A model generated the notes under the pieces. The model was not told where the DNA came from. It searched no databases and saw only the letters and a program-made list of their open reading frames with translations. The position numbers and the translations under genes were made by a program. This document shows, one piece after another, positions 25,362 to 33,990 of a DNA stretch of 64,000 nucleotides. This stretch comes from Bacillus sp. UNC41MFS5 (GTDB lineage Bacteria; Bacillota; Bacilli; Bacillales_B; DSM-18226): NCBI RefSeq assembly GCF_000686805.1, contig NZ_KK366020.1:334969-398968 (forward strand), given 5' to 3'. Positions within the stretch are counted from its first letter, which is position 1, and each line of letters opens with the position of its first letter.

Positions 25362-26624
25362 ATGAATTTACCTAGATCAATCACCAAAATTAAAATAAAT
25401 TATAATACTATTCTTCTTACAATGCTATTTTTTTTCATGCACAATTGTTTTTACTTGGTAAATTCAAATTCAAAAATATTGGGGATTATTAGTTATCCTG
25501 ACTTTTTATTTTTATATTGTCTATTTTTATTCCTGTTTTATTTTAAAATGTTTCCAAAAGGATATTTTGGAGGGTACTTTGCTAAAGTGATACTTTCCAT
25601 TCCGATTTTAATTATTTTATCAAGTTTTATGGCATCTATTAATTATGGACAGGGTATTCTTTCTGGCATATTGACTCAGAGAGCTTGGCTAATAACCATG
25701 TTTTTGTATTTTCCATTAATGGCATTGGTGCGTAATGGCAAGCTAAATATTGAATCGTTTCTATCAATTTTATACACTATTGTTTTTATAGAACTGTTCT
25801 TGTATTTCGTTCAGTTTTATGTTGGAGAATCCTATATGTTCCTTCACGTATTATACAATTATAGGTATGGATCAATCAGACTTTATACTGATACTGCATA
25901 TATGTCTTTATTACTGTCACTTGCAACAGTAAAGTTTATGAATAAAGAAAAAATACTTAAGAACGCTTTTTTCATAGCAGCTATATTGGCATACATTTTT
26001 ATTGTCATTAAGGGCAGAGGTGCAAGCATATTTTTCCTTCTTACTTTTGTTCTAATTATAGTTTTGAGCAAGTCGAAACTGATTTACAAAATTTGTATAA
26101 TGGTTATTATGTTCCTTTTAGGATTTTATATTTTTTTACAAGCACAAACGGTTCAAGAACTAATATCAATTATTTTCCAAAACGCTGATGATCCCACCTT
26201 TAATGTAAGGATTTTTAGCCAACAATTCTATTTGTCTAAATTATCTTCAACAGCGGGAGCTTGGGCATTTGGGTACGGTTATCCTAATTCCACTATACCA
26301 AATTCAATGGCGGCAACGGGTAATGATTTAGGCTATTTGCTTGCGGATAATGGTATTTATGGTTTTGTTTTTTGCTATGGGTTTTTAGGAGTTGTTTGGT
26401 TTTTTTACAGTTCGATAGTACAAATAAAATATTCAGCAATTCTGTTTTTTAAGTATAAGGATAGTGCTTTAATAGTCTCCATTGTATTAGGATTGGCAAC
26501 TTTAGTTACAAATATTGTGTTTTTTTATAGCTTTTATTCATTTTCTAGTGTATTAGTGTTTATCACTATTGAGTTATTACTACGGAAATATCGAGATAAT
26601 AATAAAGTAAGGTTAAGGGGTTAA
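25362..26624 (+). CDS. Wzy-type polysaccharide polymerase
   Basis: ATG 25362 is chosen since AGGAGGA lies 5-11 bp upstream; the upstream GTG 25341 precedes that site. The 420-residue protein has 10-12 membrane segments. A large periplasm-side loop lies at about residues 265-330, containing NVRIFSQQFYLSKLSSTAG and FGYGYPNSTIPNS. Topology, length and position identify it as the O-antigen polymerase/ligase-like Wzy protein that links repeat units outside the membrane. Wzy proteins are too divergent for firm naming from motifs alone. Confidence 0.85.
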   Translation: MNLPRSITKIKINYNTILLTMLFFFMHNCFYLVNSNSKILGIISYPDFLFLYCLFLFLFYFKMFPKGYFGGYFAKVILSIPILIILSSFMASINYGQGILSGILTQRAWLITMFLYFPLMALVRNGKLNIESFLSILYTIVFIELFLYFVQFYVGESYMFLHVLYNYRYGSIRLYTDTAYMSLLLSLATVKFMNKEKILKNAFFIAAILAYIFIVIKGRGASIFFLLTFVLIIVLSKSKLIYKICIMVIMFLLGFYIFLQAQTVQELISIIFQNADDPTFNVRIFSQQFYLSKLSSTAGAWAFGYGYPNSTIPNSMAATGNDLGYLLADNGIYGFVFCYGFLGVVWFFYSSIVQIKYSAILFFKYKDSALIVSIVLGLATLVTNIVFFYSFYSFSSVLVFITIELLLRKYRDNNKVRLRG

Positions 26625-26626
26625 GG

Positions 26627-27286
26627 ATGAATTTTATTAAGGCTTTTTTTGCGAGTATTCATTATAAAATAAAATATCGAAACTGTAATATACGAAAACA
26701 TGCACGTATAGTTAATGCAAAATTAGAAGGTAGAAATACAATAGGTCAGCATTCGGATATTAGAAATTCGGCGATTGGGTACGGCACATATGTCCAACCT
26801 TATGCAAAAATATTTCAAACAAAAATAGGTAGGTTTTGTTCAATTGGGCAAAACTTTTCAGTAATTGTTGGGAATCATCCTGTTGAGAGTTTCGTATCAA
26901 CTCATCCCTCGTTTTTTTCAATCCGCTGTCAAGCGGGCTTTACTTTTGTGGATAGAAATCTTTTCGATGAGTTTAAATATACTGACAATGGTTATATTTG
27001 TGAGATAGCAAATGATGTTTGGATTGGAGATAATGTTAGTATAATGAATGGCGTAAAGGTAGAAAATGGAGCAATTATTGCAGCAGGAGCTGTTGTGACA
27101 AAAGATGTTCCACCTTTTGCAATAGTAGGAGGAGTACCTGCCAAGATAATTAGATATAGGTTCGGAAATTCTGAAATTGAATTTTTAAATAAACTTCAAT
27201 GGTGGAATAAAAGTATTAATTGGATTAGTGAAAATTCCAAGTTTTTTAACTCCCTTGATTTATTACGTAAGGTATTAAAGGATTAA
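26627..27286 (+). CDS. Left-handed beta-helix O-acyltransferase (CatB/WcaF type)
   Basis: A 219-residue hexapeptide-repeat protein starting 2 bp after the polymerase stop. The first repeats appear at ARIVNAKLEGRNTIG and the last at DVWIGDNVSIMNGVKVENGAIIAAGAVVTKDVPPFAIVGGVPAKII. The active-site His is in VGNHPVESFVSTHPSF. It probably O-acetylates a sugar of the polysaccharide using acetyl-CoA. The C-terminal WWNKSINWI helix is typical of CatB-like enzymes. Confidence 0.9.
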   Translation: MNFIKAFFASIHYKIKYRNCNIRKHARIVNAKLEGRNTIGQHSDIRNSAIGYGTYVQPYAKIFQTKIGRFCSIGQNFSVIVGNHPVESFVSTHPSFFSIRCQAGFTFVDRNLFDEFKYTDNGYICEIANDVWIGDNVSIMNGVKVENGAIIAAGAVVTKDVPPFAIVGGVPAKIIRYRFGNSEIEFLNKLQWWNKSINWISENSKFFNSLDLLRKVLKD

Positions 27287-27346
27287 TAACTGAAAGTTAC
27301 TTAGTATAAATTTGTTCTAATCGACTAAAAATAATGAGGGTTTATA

Positions 27347-28213
27347 ATGACATCGTTAATACCAGCTAACAATAAATTAGTTAGTCACATTTATAACAAT
27401 AAAGATAATTATTTAATACAATATACAAATTGTAAAAGTAATATATGTGCAATTTATTTTTCAAGTAACGCAATATATTACCCTAATACAGAAGAAGAAT
27501 TTTCTAATGTTATTATAAAAAAAGATAGGTTTGAATGGTATAGTACTAAAATAAATAAGGCTAAAAAACACATATTTATAAGAGATGTATATAAACAATG
27601 GTATATAGAAGGAATAAGTAGTAAATATGATAATACTGAAAAGTTATTAGATTTTTTAAAAGAACAAACCAGAGGTTATGAAATAATAACTGTGGGAAGT
27701 TCAGCTGGTGGATACGCAGCTATTTTATTTGGAGAAATGTTAAAAGCTTCATATATACTAGCATTTTCTCCTCAATTTTCTTTGAATTATTATATTGAAA
27801 ATGGAGAGTTTGAAGATAATCCTTTGATATTTAAATATTTGGATGATAAATCTAAAAATAAATACTATGACCTTACAAATAAAATAAAAAATAGTAATAT
27901 ACCTATTTTTTATTTTATTCCAATAGAGAGTGAAGCTGATATCTATCAGTTTAATCTTGTAAAAGATTATTCAAATGTATTTTGTTTTAAATTTATGTCA
28001 AAAATTCATGGACAAACAATGCATTCTTTTAACTTACCATATATTCTAAATAAAGATTGTCATGAGTTAGTAAAGATATATAAAAGGTATTCTAGTGATA
28101 ATATTAGTCAATTGAAATTCGCAATAGATACTTGTGGACTTTTTAATGTTATTTTGGATTTCTCTAAAAAAATTGTAAAGCAGTATTTTAAGAAGGCTTT
28201 TAAACGAACTTAG
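27347..28213 (+). CDS. Alpha/beta-hydrolase-like protein of the polysaccharide locus
   Basis: A 288-residue AT-rich gene. The protein holds a nucleophile elbow GSSAGGYAA (GxSxG, Ser about residue 121) and late His residues (KIHGQTMHSF) that could complete a triad. No signal peptide is seen, so it acts in the cytosol or at the inner membrane face. Similar proteins occur in capsule loci without a proven role; a deacylase, acyltransferase or pyruvyl-modification helper are options. A terminator follows at 28264. Confidence 0.6.
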   Translation: MTSLIPANNKLVSHIYNNKDNYLIQYTNCKSNICAIYFSSNAIYYPNTEEEFSNVIIKKDRFEWYSTKINKAKKHIFIRDVYKQWYIEGISSKYDNTEKLLDFLKEQTRGYEIITVGSSAGGYAAILFGEMLKASYILAFSPQFSLNYYIENGEFEDNPLIFKYLDDKSKNKYYDLTNKIKNSNIPIFYFIPIESEADIYQFNLVKDYSNVFCFKFMSKIHGQTMHSFNLPYILNKDCHELVKIYKRYSSDNISQLKFAIDTCGLFNVILDFSKKIVKQYFKKAFKRT

Positions 28214-28263
28214 TATTGGCAAATCAGGTATATCTCTTTATTTCGTCACTTAGTAGTAACATC

Positions 28264-28286
28264 GAGCCCTGAGGAGGCTCTTTTTT
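28264..28286 (+). terminator. Intra-operon terminator
   Basis: GAGCC-CTGAGGA-GGCTC followed by six T residues. It ends the first long glycosyltransferase block. Confidence 0.88.
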
Positions 28287-28644
28287 ATTTAAGGTGTAAT
28301 GTTTTTGGAGTTTCAATATTTTATAAGTGAAAAAAAGATATCCATGTAGCATAAAACAAGGAAATGGATAAAGTAACTCAGATGTACATGACATAATCTA
28401 TGTAATAGCCAATAAACCCAGTCAATATTCAGAACCAAGGTGAAATGGGAAGAGCCAATAACAATATGAGTTCCACTAATCAGCCGGTGTTGCAACTTGT
28501 CACTTTACTCGGAGCCTTTGCAAACGTGAAATCTAGTGCTTTTATTTAACGTGAATGTTTCTGAATTTTGCAGAGAAGATTCTATTGAATGTCATATGAA
28601 GCGAAACCGAAAACTATAGTATTAATCCTGAGAGGTAATAGACT
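28287..28644. other. Gene-free gap inside the locus
   Basis: No convincing reading frame, repeat or promoter is seen in these 358 bp. Short minus-strand frames have no ribosome binding site. The gap may be the scar of a lost gene; I could not recognise a parent. Confidence 0.4.
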
Positions 28645-29538
28645 ATGAAGAAGTCAAGTGAATTTTTGCTAAGTGTGGTAATACCAAATTATAATAATGC
28701 AAAATATATTAAAAAATGTATTGAAAGTATATTTGAACAGTCATATTCAGGAGTTTTTCAAGTAATCATAGTGGATGATTGTTCAACTGATAACTCAATC
28801 CAAGTAATAGAAGAATTGATAAAAATTTATCCGAGAATCAGTCTGGTAGCATTGAAGGAAAATGCGGGTGTTAGTAATGCCAGAAATATGGGGTTAAGTT
28901 GTGTGCAAACAAAGTATGTGACTTTTATTGATCCTGATGATTATTATTTTAATAAAGACAAATTAAATAATGAAATGCAACTTATTATTAAATATAAAGA
29001 ACAGTTTGGGAAAGATATTTTGTCATACTCACCTGTCATAAATGTACAAAATGATTTATCCCAGTTTTTTTATCCTCCTTCAGATCAGAAAGCATATTTA
29101 CAAGGGAATGTTAGAATAGATTTGCTTAAAGGGAGGAATTTTAAAACAATCATGAGAGATTATTGTATTTCTACTCAAGTATTGCGAAATGTTGGTGGAT
29201 ACAATATCGAGCGTAATTTATACGAGGATTGGGAGCTCTTGCTAAAATTATCTCGACAAGTAGAGTTTTATTGTACGTTTGAATACGGAACAGCTTATCG
29301 CTTTTCAATAAACGGCTTGTCCAAACGTCCTATAAATTATCTTAATGAAAAGAAAAACGAAATTTTTTACGAACAGATACATGATATTAGCGGGGCGTTA
29401 AAGAATGAAATATATTTAGTAAAAAAAGTAATAGATACCAAGGCATCAATTAGGAGAAAATATTATCAAACGAAAAGGATAATAAAAAGAATTTTGATAA
29501 AGATAGGTATATATGACAGTATTGTAAATAATAAGTGA
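28645..29538 (+). CDS. Glycosyltransferase family 2 (2)
   Basis: A 297-residue GT-A transferase: LSVVIPNYNNAKYIKKCIESIFEQS, VIIVDDCSTDNS, NAGVSNARNMGL and FIDPDDYY (metal site), followed by a basic C-terminal tail (RRKYYQTKRIIKRI) that could lie on the membrane. GAGAGGTAA precedes its ATG. It acts on the lipid-linked repeat unit; donor unknown. Confidence 0.9.
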   Translation: MKKSSEFLLSVVIPNYNNAKYIKKCIESIFEQSYSGVFQVIIVDDCSTDNSIQVIEELIKIYPRISLVALKENAGVSNARNMGLSCVQTKYVTFIDPDDYYFNKDKLNNEMQLIIKYKEQFGKDILSYSPVINVQNDLSQFFYPPSDQKAYLQGNVRIDLLKGRNFKTIMRDYCISTQVLRNVGGYNIERNLYEDWELLLKLSRQVEFYCTFEYGTAYRFSINGLSKRPINYLNEKKNEIFYEQIHDISGALKNEIYLVKKVIDTKASIRRKYYQTKRIIKRILIKIGIYDSIVNNK

Positions 29539-29654
29539 ATTTAAAATATTAATATGGATTTTACAAATAATTTTTAGGGAATCACTTCATACAAAATCGC
29601 AACAGATTATTAATGTTTGGCTTTGATAACCATTACCCCTTCACGCGGGAGACC

Positions 29655-29670
29655 TTTATATCGATATAAA
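29655..29670. promoter_or_regulatory. 16-bp perfect palindrome before the flippase gene
   Basis: TTTATATCGATATAAA is a perfect dyad in the 207-bp gap upstream of the flippase gene. It could be an operator or a chance AT-rich palindrome; nothing else is recognisable in the gap. Confidence 0.35.
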
Positions 29671-29760
29671 AGCTATGGTGATATGAAAATATTGATATTT
29701 TAATAATGGAATAACATATGTTATTTCTAAAATATGCATTAAATTATGGAGGAGCTTAAT

Positions 29761-31275
29761 TTGTTAGCGAAACGAAGTTTTTACAATTTAACCTTTGGAA
29801 TGGTAGGTCAACTTATTACTATTTCACTTGGACTACTTATACCTCGCATTTTTTTAGTTCATTATGGTTCAGAGGTATACGGTTTTATTTCATCAATTGG
29901 ACAAATTATTGTTTATATGTCCTTATTAGAGGCAGGAGTCGGTGCAGCTACTTTACAAGCATTATACAAACATGTAGCAAAAGTGGATCAACAAAATATC
30001 AACTCAATTTTGGCAGCGACCTCCAACTTTTATAAAAAAACAGGAATGTACTATCTTATTAGTGTAATATTACTTTCTATTATATATCCTTTTATTGTTG
30101 ATTCTACTCTAGATAAAACCACAATAATAATTGTAGTTTTATTCACTGGATTGGGAGGAGCATTAAATTATTACTTTCAAGGGACATATACAATTTTTTT
30201 AATTGCTGAAGGAAAAGGATATATAAATACCTCAATAACAACTATTATAAATATTTTAGTAAGTAGTATAAAGATTATATTAATTTTAAAAGGGTTCAAT
30301 ATAATTATTATCCAGGGATCTTATTTTTTTATGTCAATTATTCAGATTTTTATTTATAAAGTATATATTAATAAAAACTATAAATGGATTGATTTGAAAG
30401 TAAACCCTAATTTCGAGTCAATCGCACAAAAAAATTCAGTTATAGTTCATCAAATTTCTGGAATGATTTTTAGAAATACAGATGTTCTTGTATTGACAAT
30501 TTTTACAAATTTGAAAATTGTGAGTGTTTATGTACTTTATAATTTACTTTTTAGTGTAATTGATAACATCATAAATACAGTAAATAATAGTATAATATTT
30601 GCTCTTGGAAGAACTTTCCATCAAAGTAGAGATATTTTTATAAAATTGTATGATGCTTATGAAGTCTACTTTATGGCACTTGTTTTTTCATTATTTACTA
30701 TTGCATATATATTTATTTTGCCCTTTATGAAAATATATACATCTGGTATAGAAGACATAAATTATATTGATTTTTGGCTCCCAATACTTTTCGTACTCCT
30801 TAAGCTGTTAAGTAATGCCAGAGCATCTTCTAATAGTTTAATAGAAATAGCTGGTCACTTTAGTAAGACAAAATATCGTTCAATAATAGAATCCCTAATA
30901 AATTTAGTTTCATCAATTATTTTTGTACAATTTTTTGGTATTTATGGAGTGTTACTAGGAACAATTATGGCATTATTATATCGTTCTGTTGATATAATAA
31001 TCTATGCTAACAAAAGAATATTGAAAAGAAGCTCTTGGATAACTATTAAAAGATGGATTATTAATTTTGGAATTATTTTAGTAATAGTATTTACCACTGA
31101 CCATATTAATATTAACTTGACATCATATATAAGCGTTGTTAGTTGGGCAGCAATGTTTACTGTAATAATTCTTCTGATCTTTTTTACAGTCTCCTCTCTA
31201 TTTGAAAAAGAAATCTTTGTATACACTTTTAAATATCTAGTTAGATTAAAAAAAGGGAAAATTAAACGGAGTTAA
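29761..31275 (+). CDS. Wzx-type flippase (polysaccharide transport protein)
   Basis: TTG 29761 is the preferred start because GGAGGAG at 29748-29754 then has normal spacing; an ATG at 29746 overlaps that site. The 504-residue protein has 12-14 membrane helices of the MATE/PST fold, opening with RSFYNLTFGMVGQLITISLGLLIPR. It flips lipid-linked repeat units across the membrane, handing them to the polymerase at 25.4 kb. It is AT-rich, like the other middle genes. Confidence 0.9.
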   Translation: MLAKRSFYNLTFGMVGQLITISLGLLIPRIFLVHYGSEVYGFISSIGQIIVYMSLLEAGVGAATLQALYKHVAKVDQQNINSILAATSNFYKKTGMYYLISVILLSIIYPFIVDSTLDKTTIIIVVLFTGLGGALNYYFQGTYTIFLIAEGKGYINTSITTIINILVSSIKIILILKGFNIIIIQGSYFFMSIIQIFIYKVYINKNYKWIDLKVNPNFESIAQKNSVIVHQISGMIFRNTDVLVLTIFTNLKIVSVYVLYNLLFSVIDNIINTVNNSIIFALGRTFHQSRDIFIKLYDAYEVYFMALVFSLFTIAYIFILPFMKIYTSGIEDINYIDFWLPILFVLLKLLSNARASSNSLIEIAGHFSKTKYRSIIESLINLVSSIIFVQFFGIYGVLLGTIMALLYRSVDIIIYANKRILKRSSWITIKRWIINFGIILVIVFTTDHININLTSYISVVSWAAMFTVIILLIFFTVSSLFEKEIFVYTFKYLVRLKKGKIKRS

Positions 31276-31301
31276 TAAAAAAATTAGTAAGGAGTAGGAA
31301 A

Positions 31302-32252
31302 ATGCCTAGAAGTTCCAATATTCATATTTTATCTGCCAGTGATAATAGTTTTGCCCAACATCTGGGTGTTACTATCGCATCTCTTTTGGAGAATTCTAAC
31401 CATCCACAAAATATTGTGTACAGTGTAATTGATGGTGGTATTTCGGATACTAATAAAAAAAAATTAGTTTCACTTTTCAATAAATATGGAGCTAAAGTGA
31501 AATTCCTTAAGGTGGATAAAAAGATATTTGAAAAATACCCTACAACAGATTATTGGCCTACTGCTATTTACTATAGACTTCTGATACCTCAACTGCTTGA
31601 TAGCTCTATTAAAAAGGTAATTTATCTTGATTGTGACTTAGTTATAAAAGATGATATTAATAACCTTTGGAATGTAGACATAAAAGATTACCCAATGGCA
31701 GCTGTTGCAGATAACGAAGGTAAACTTAGATTTGCTGATTTGAATCTACCAGAGGATTCCATTTATTTTAATTCGGGAGTAATGGTTTTGAATTTGGAAT
31801 TTTGGCGGGAAAATAATATAGGGGAAAAGATTATAGATTATATAGATAAAAATACAACTAAGCTTTTGTGGCCAGACCAGGATGCTCTAAATGTTATCTT
31901 ATATAATAATTGGAAACCACTGCATCCAAAATGGAACTTCCAAAGGAATATACTCTATTTATTGCCCCAAGAACAAATCTTTGATATTACCACGATAAAT
32001 AGAGTGTTAAAGGAACCAAGTATTATTCATTTTACAACATCGTCTAAACCATGGTTTTATAATGATGAACATCCTTTTAAAAATGAATATTATTATTATC
32101 TTTCATTCACAGAGTGGAGGAACTTTAAACAAGTTGATAAAACTCTAATTAACGTTTTCAAGAAATCATTTAAAGTTATTCTACCTAAACCATTATTTAA
32201 TATCCTAAAGAAAATGAATGAAATGATAAAAGTTTTATATAAGTTAAATTAA
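31302..32252 (+). CDS. Glycosyltransferase family 8
   Basis: A 316-residue GT8 (galactosyl/glucosyl transferase, LgtC/WaaJ-like). It opens NIHILSASDNSFAQHLGVTIASLL, with the DxD motif in KVIYLDCDLVIKDDI (about residues 102-116), NSGVMVLNLEFW and WPDQDALNVI. Retaining enzyme using UDP-glucose or UDP-galactose, both of which can derive from the galU product. A basic C-terminal helix may bind the membrane. Confidence 0.93.
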   Translation: MPRSSNIHILSASDNSFAQHLGVTIASLLENSNHPQNIVYSVIDGGISDTNKKKLVSLFNKYGAKVKFLKVDKKIFEKYPTTDYWPTAIYYRLLIPQLLDSSIKKVIYLDCDLVIKDDINNLWNVDIKDYPMAAVADNEGKLRFADLNLPEDSIYFNSGVMVLNLEFWRENNIGEKIIDYIDKNTTKLLWPDQDALNVILYNNWKPLHPKWNFQRNILYLLPQEQIFDITTINRVLKEPSIIHFTTSSKPWFYNDEHPFKNEYYYYLSFTEWRNFKQVDKTLINVFKKSFKVILPKPLFNILKKMNEMIKVLYKLN

Positions 32253-32285
32253 AAAACCACGGGTGCCTGTCACAACCCGGTTTTT
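32252..32285 (+). terminator. REP-B element acting as terminator
   Basis: The REP-B core GGGTGCCTGTCACAACCC lies between AAAAACC (32252-32258) and GGTTTTT (32279-32285). It therefore forms a stem with a small internal bulge ending in five T residues, right at the stop of the GT8 gene. It is the only copy of the family inside the polysaccharide locus. Confidence 0.75.
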
Positions 32286-32382
32286 ATCGATAATTTTAGA
32301 ATAATAAGATGTATGTTAGGGAAAGGCATGAAGCTGTGTATAGAGAGAAGAGAGTTACCCGGTTTTGCATGTCATATTGGGA

Positions 32383-32411
32383 TTATTAGTAATGTAAAAA
32401 ACTGGTATAAT
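32383..32411 (+). promoter_or_regulatory. Probable promoter before ugd
   Basis: TATAAT at 32406-32411 with an extended -10 TGG just before it; the -35 (TTATTA at 32383-32388) is weak but 17 bp away. It could restart transcription after the terminator at 32252-32285. Confidence 0.5.
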
Positions 32412-32494
32412 TAATGATATTGTGATTAACATGCTCATTATGTATCAAGATATATTAATTAAGAATTTGTAAATATATTGAAGGTGGGACAAAA

Positions 32495-33814
32495 ATGAAA
32501 ATTGCAGTAGCTGGAACTGGGTATGTTGGCTTAGTAACCGGGGTCTGTCTTGCGGAACATAATCATTCTGTTACTTGTGTAGATATAGATGATAAAAAAG
32601 TAGCCCTAATGAAGTCGGGGATTTCCCCTATTTATGAACCTGGCCTTGAAGAATTACTGATTAATAATATGGATCGATTGAATTTTACAACCGAGTATAA
32701 AGAAGCATATAAAGATGCAGATGTTATTTTCATAGGTGTTGGAACTCCAGAAAAACATGATGGTTCGGCTAATTTAAGTTATGTATATGGAGTAGCTGAA
32801 CAAATTGCTAGAAGTATTGAGAAAGATTGTGTAGTAGTAGTTAAATCAACCGTACCGATAGGTACAAATGATAAGATAGAAGAATTGATTAAATCCAATT
32901 TGGCACATGATGTAAATGTATATGTAGCTTCTAATCCTGAGTTTTTGGCACAAGGGACTGCAGTAAGGGATACACTTCATTCTTCAAGGATTGTAATAGG
33001 TGTCGAAGAACCCTATGCAGGTGATGTTTTAAAAGAGGTTTATAAGGATTTTGATGCACCGATTGTGGTTACAAATAGAAAAAGTGCCGAGATGATCAAG
33101 TATGCATCCAATGATTTTCTTGCACTGAAAATCTCTTTTATTAATGAAATAGCAAACCTTTGTGAAATTATTGGAGCAGATATAGAAGATGTCACTCTCG
33201 GTATGGGATTTGATAAACGGATTGGAGATCGCTTCTTAAATGCAGGAATTGGTTACGGCGGCTCTTGTTTTCCTAAGGATACAAAAGCGCTGCACTGGCT
33301 GGCAAATTTCCATGACAACGAGTTAAAGACGGTTAAAGCAGCTATTGATGTGAACGAAAATCAAAAGCTAAAATTAATAAAGAAATCTCGCAAGTATTTT
33401 GATAGTTTCAATGGGTTGAATGTAGCTGTACTAGGGTTAACCTTCAAGCCAGGGACAGATGATTTAAGAGAAGCTCCTACTCTTGTGAATATCCCCATTA
33501 TGCTGGAAGATGGAGCAAACGTAAAAGCATGGGATCCTGTTGGAGTAGAGAATTTCAAGAAAAAGTACCCCGATGCAATTACTTTTTGTAATACCATTGA
33601 AGACACCATTAAGGATGCGGATGTATGTTTTATCTTTACCGAATGGGATGAAGTTAGAGACTTTGATCTATCAAAATATAGTAAACTAATGAAAAGCCCA
33701 ATCGTGCTTGATGGAAGAAACTGCTATGATTTGACAAGTGCGAGAAAAGCTAATATCATTTATGATTCAATTGGAAGAGAAACCATAAATAGTTTGGAAG
33801 TTTCGCTAGTTTAA
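32495..33814 (+). CDS. ugd: UDP-glucose 6-dehydrogenase
   Basis: A 439-residue UDP-glucose/GDP-mannose dehydrogenase. NAD site MKIAVAGTGYVGLVTG at the N-terminus; KSTVPIGTND and NPEFLAQGTA; the catalytic Cys in GYGGSCFPKDTKAL (about residue 257); and the C-terminal VLGLTFKPGTDDLREAPT. It oxidises UDP-glucose (from galU) to UDP-glucuronate. I favour UDP-glucose over GDP-mannose as substrate by overall motif pattern (TuaD/Ugd-like), not by proof. Confidence 0.92.
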   Translation: MKIAVAGTGYVGLVTGVCLAEHNHSVTCVDIDDKKVALMKSGISPIYEPGLEELLINNMDRLNFTTEYKEAYKDADVIFIGVGTPEKHDGSANLSYVYGVAEQIARSIEKDCVVVVKSTVPIGTNDKIEELIKSNLAHDVNVYVASNPEFLAQGTAVRDTLHSSRIVIGVEEPYAGDVLKEVYKDFDAPIVVTNRKSAEMIKYASNDFLALKISFINEIANLCEIIGADIEDVTLGMGFDKRIGDRFLNAGIGYGGSCFPKDTKALHWLANFHDNELKTVKAAIDVNENQKLKLIKKSRKYFDSFNGLNVAVLGLTFKPGTDDLREAPTLVNIPIMLEDGANVKAWDPVGVENFKKKYPDAITFCNTIEDTIKDADVCFIFTEWDEVRDFDLSKYSKLMKSPIVLDGRNCYDLTSARKANIIYDSIGRETINSLEVSLV

Positions 33815-33827
33815 TTATCTTAAATAG

Positions 33828-33867
33828 GAGACAGATTCTTTATCACTTCGGTTAGGGTCTGTCTTTT
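33828..33867 (+). terminator. Terminator after ugd
   Basis: AGACAGA / TCTGTCT stem (33828-33834 and 33857-33863) with a 22-nt loop and a short T-run. It lies 14 bp after the ugd stop. Confidence 0.7.
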
Positions 33868-33990
33868 TCTCTGTGTTAATTTGAGTACCAATCAAATGGC
33901 AGAAAAATAGTTAAAAATCTTCAAGCAGCAGTAGTTTTCATATAAATCAGATCAGGTCCCAGGGGATCATTTTTTGTGCGGAGGGAAATT

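Noticed and set aside
28313..28495. 60-codon minus-strand frame in the 28.3-28.6 kb gap
   Set aside because: No ribosome binding site, no recognisable domain, and a composition typical of antisense AT-rich DNA.
33949..33976. Second terminator just before manC (GATC...GATC then six T)
   Set aside because: The stem is only four pairs with competing folds, and it would block manC directly before its ribosome binding site; not supported.
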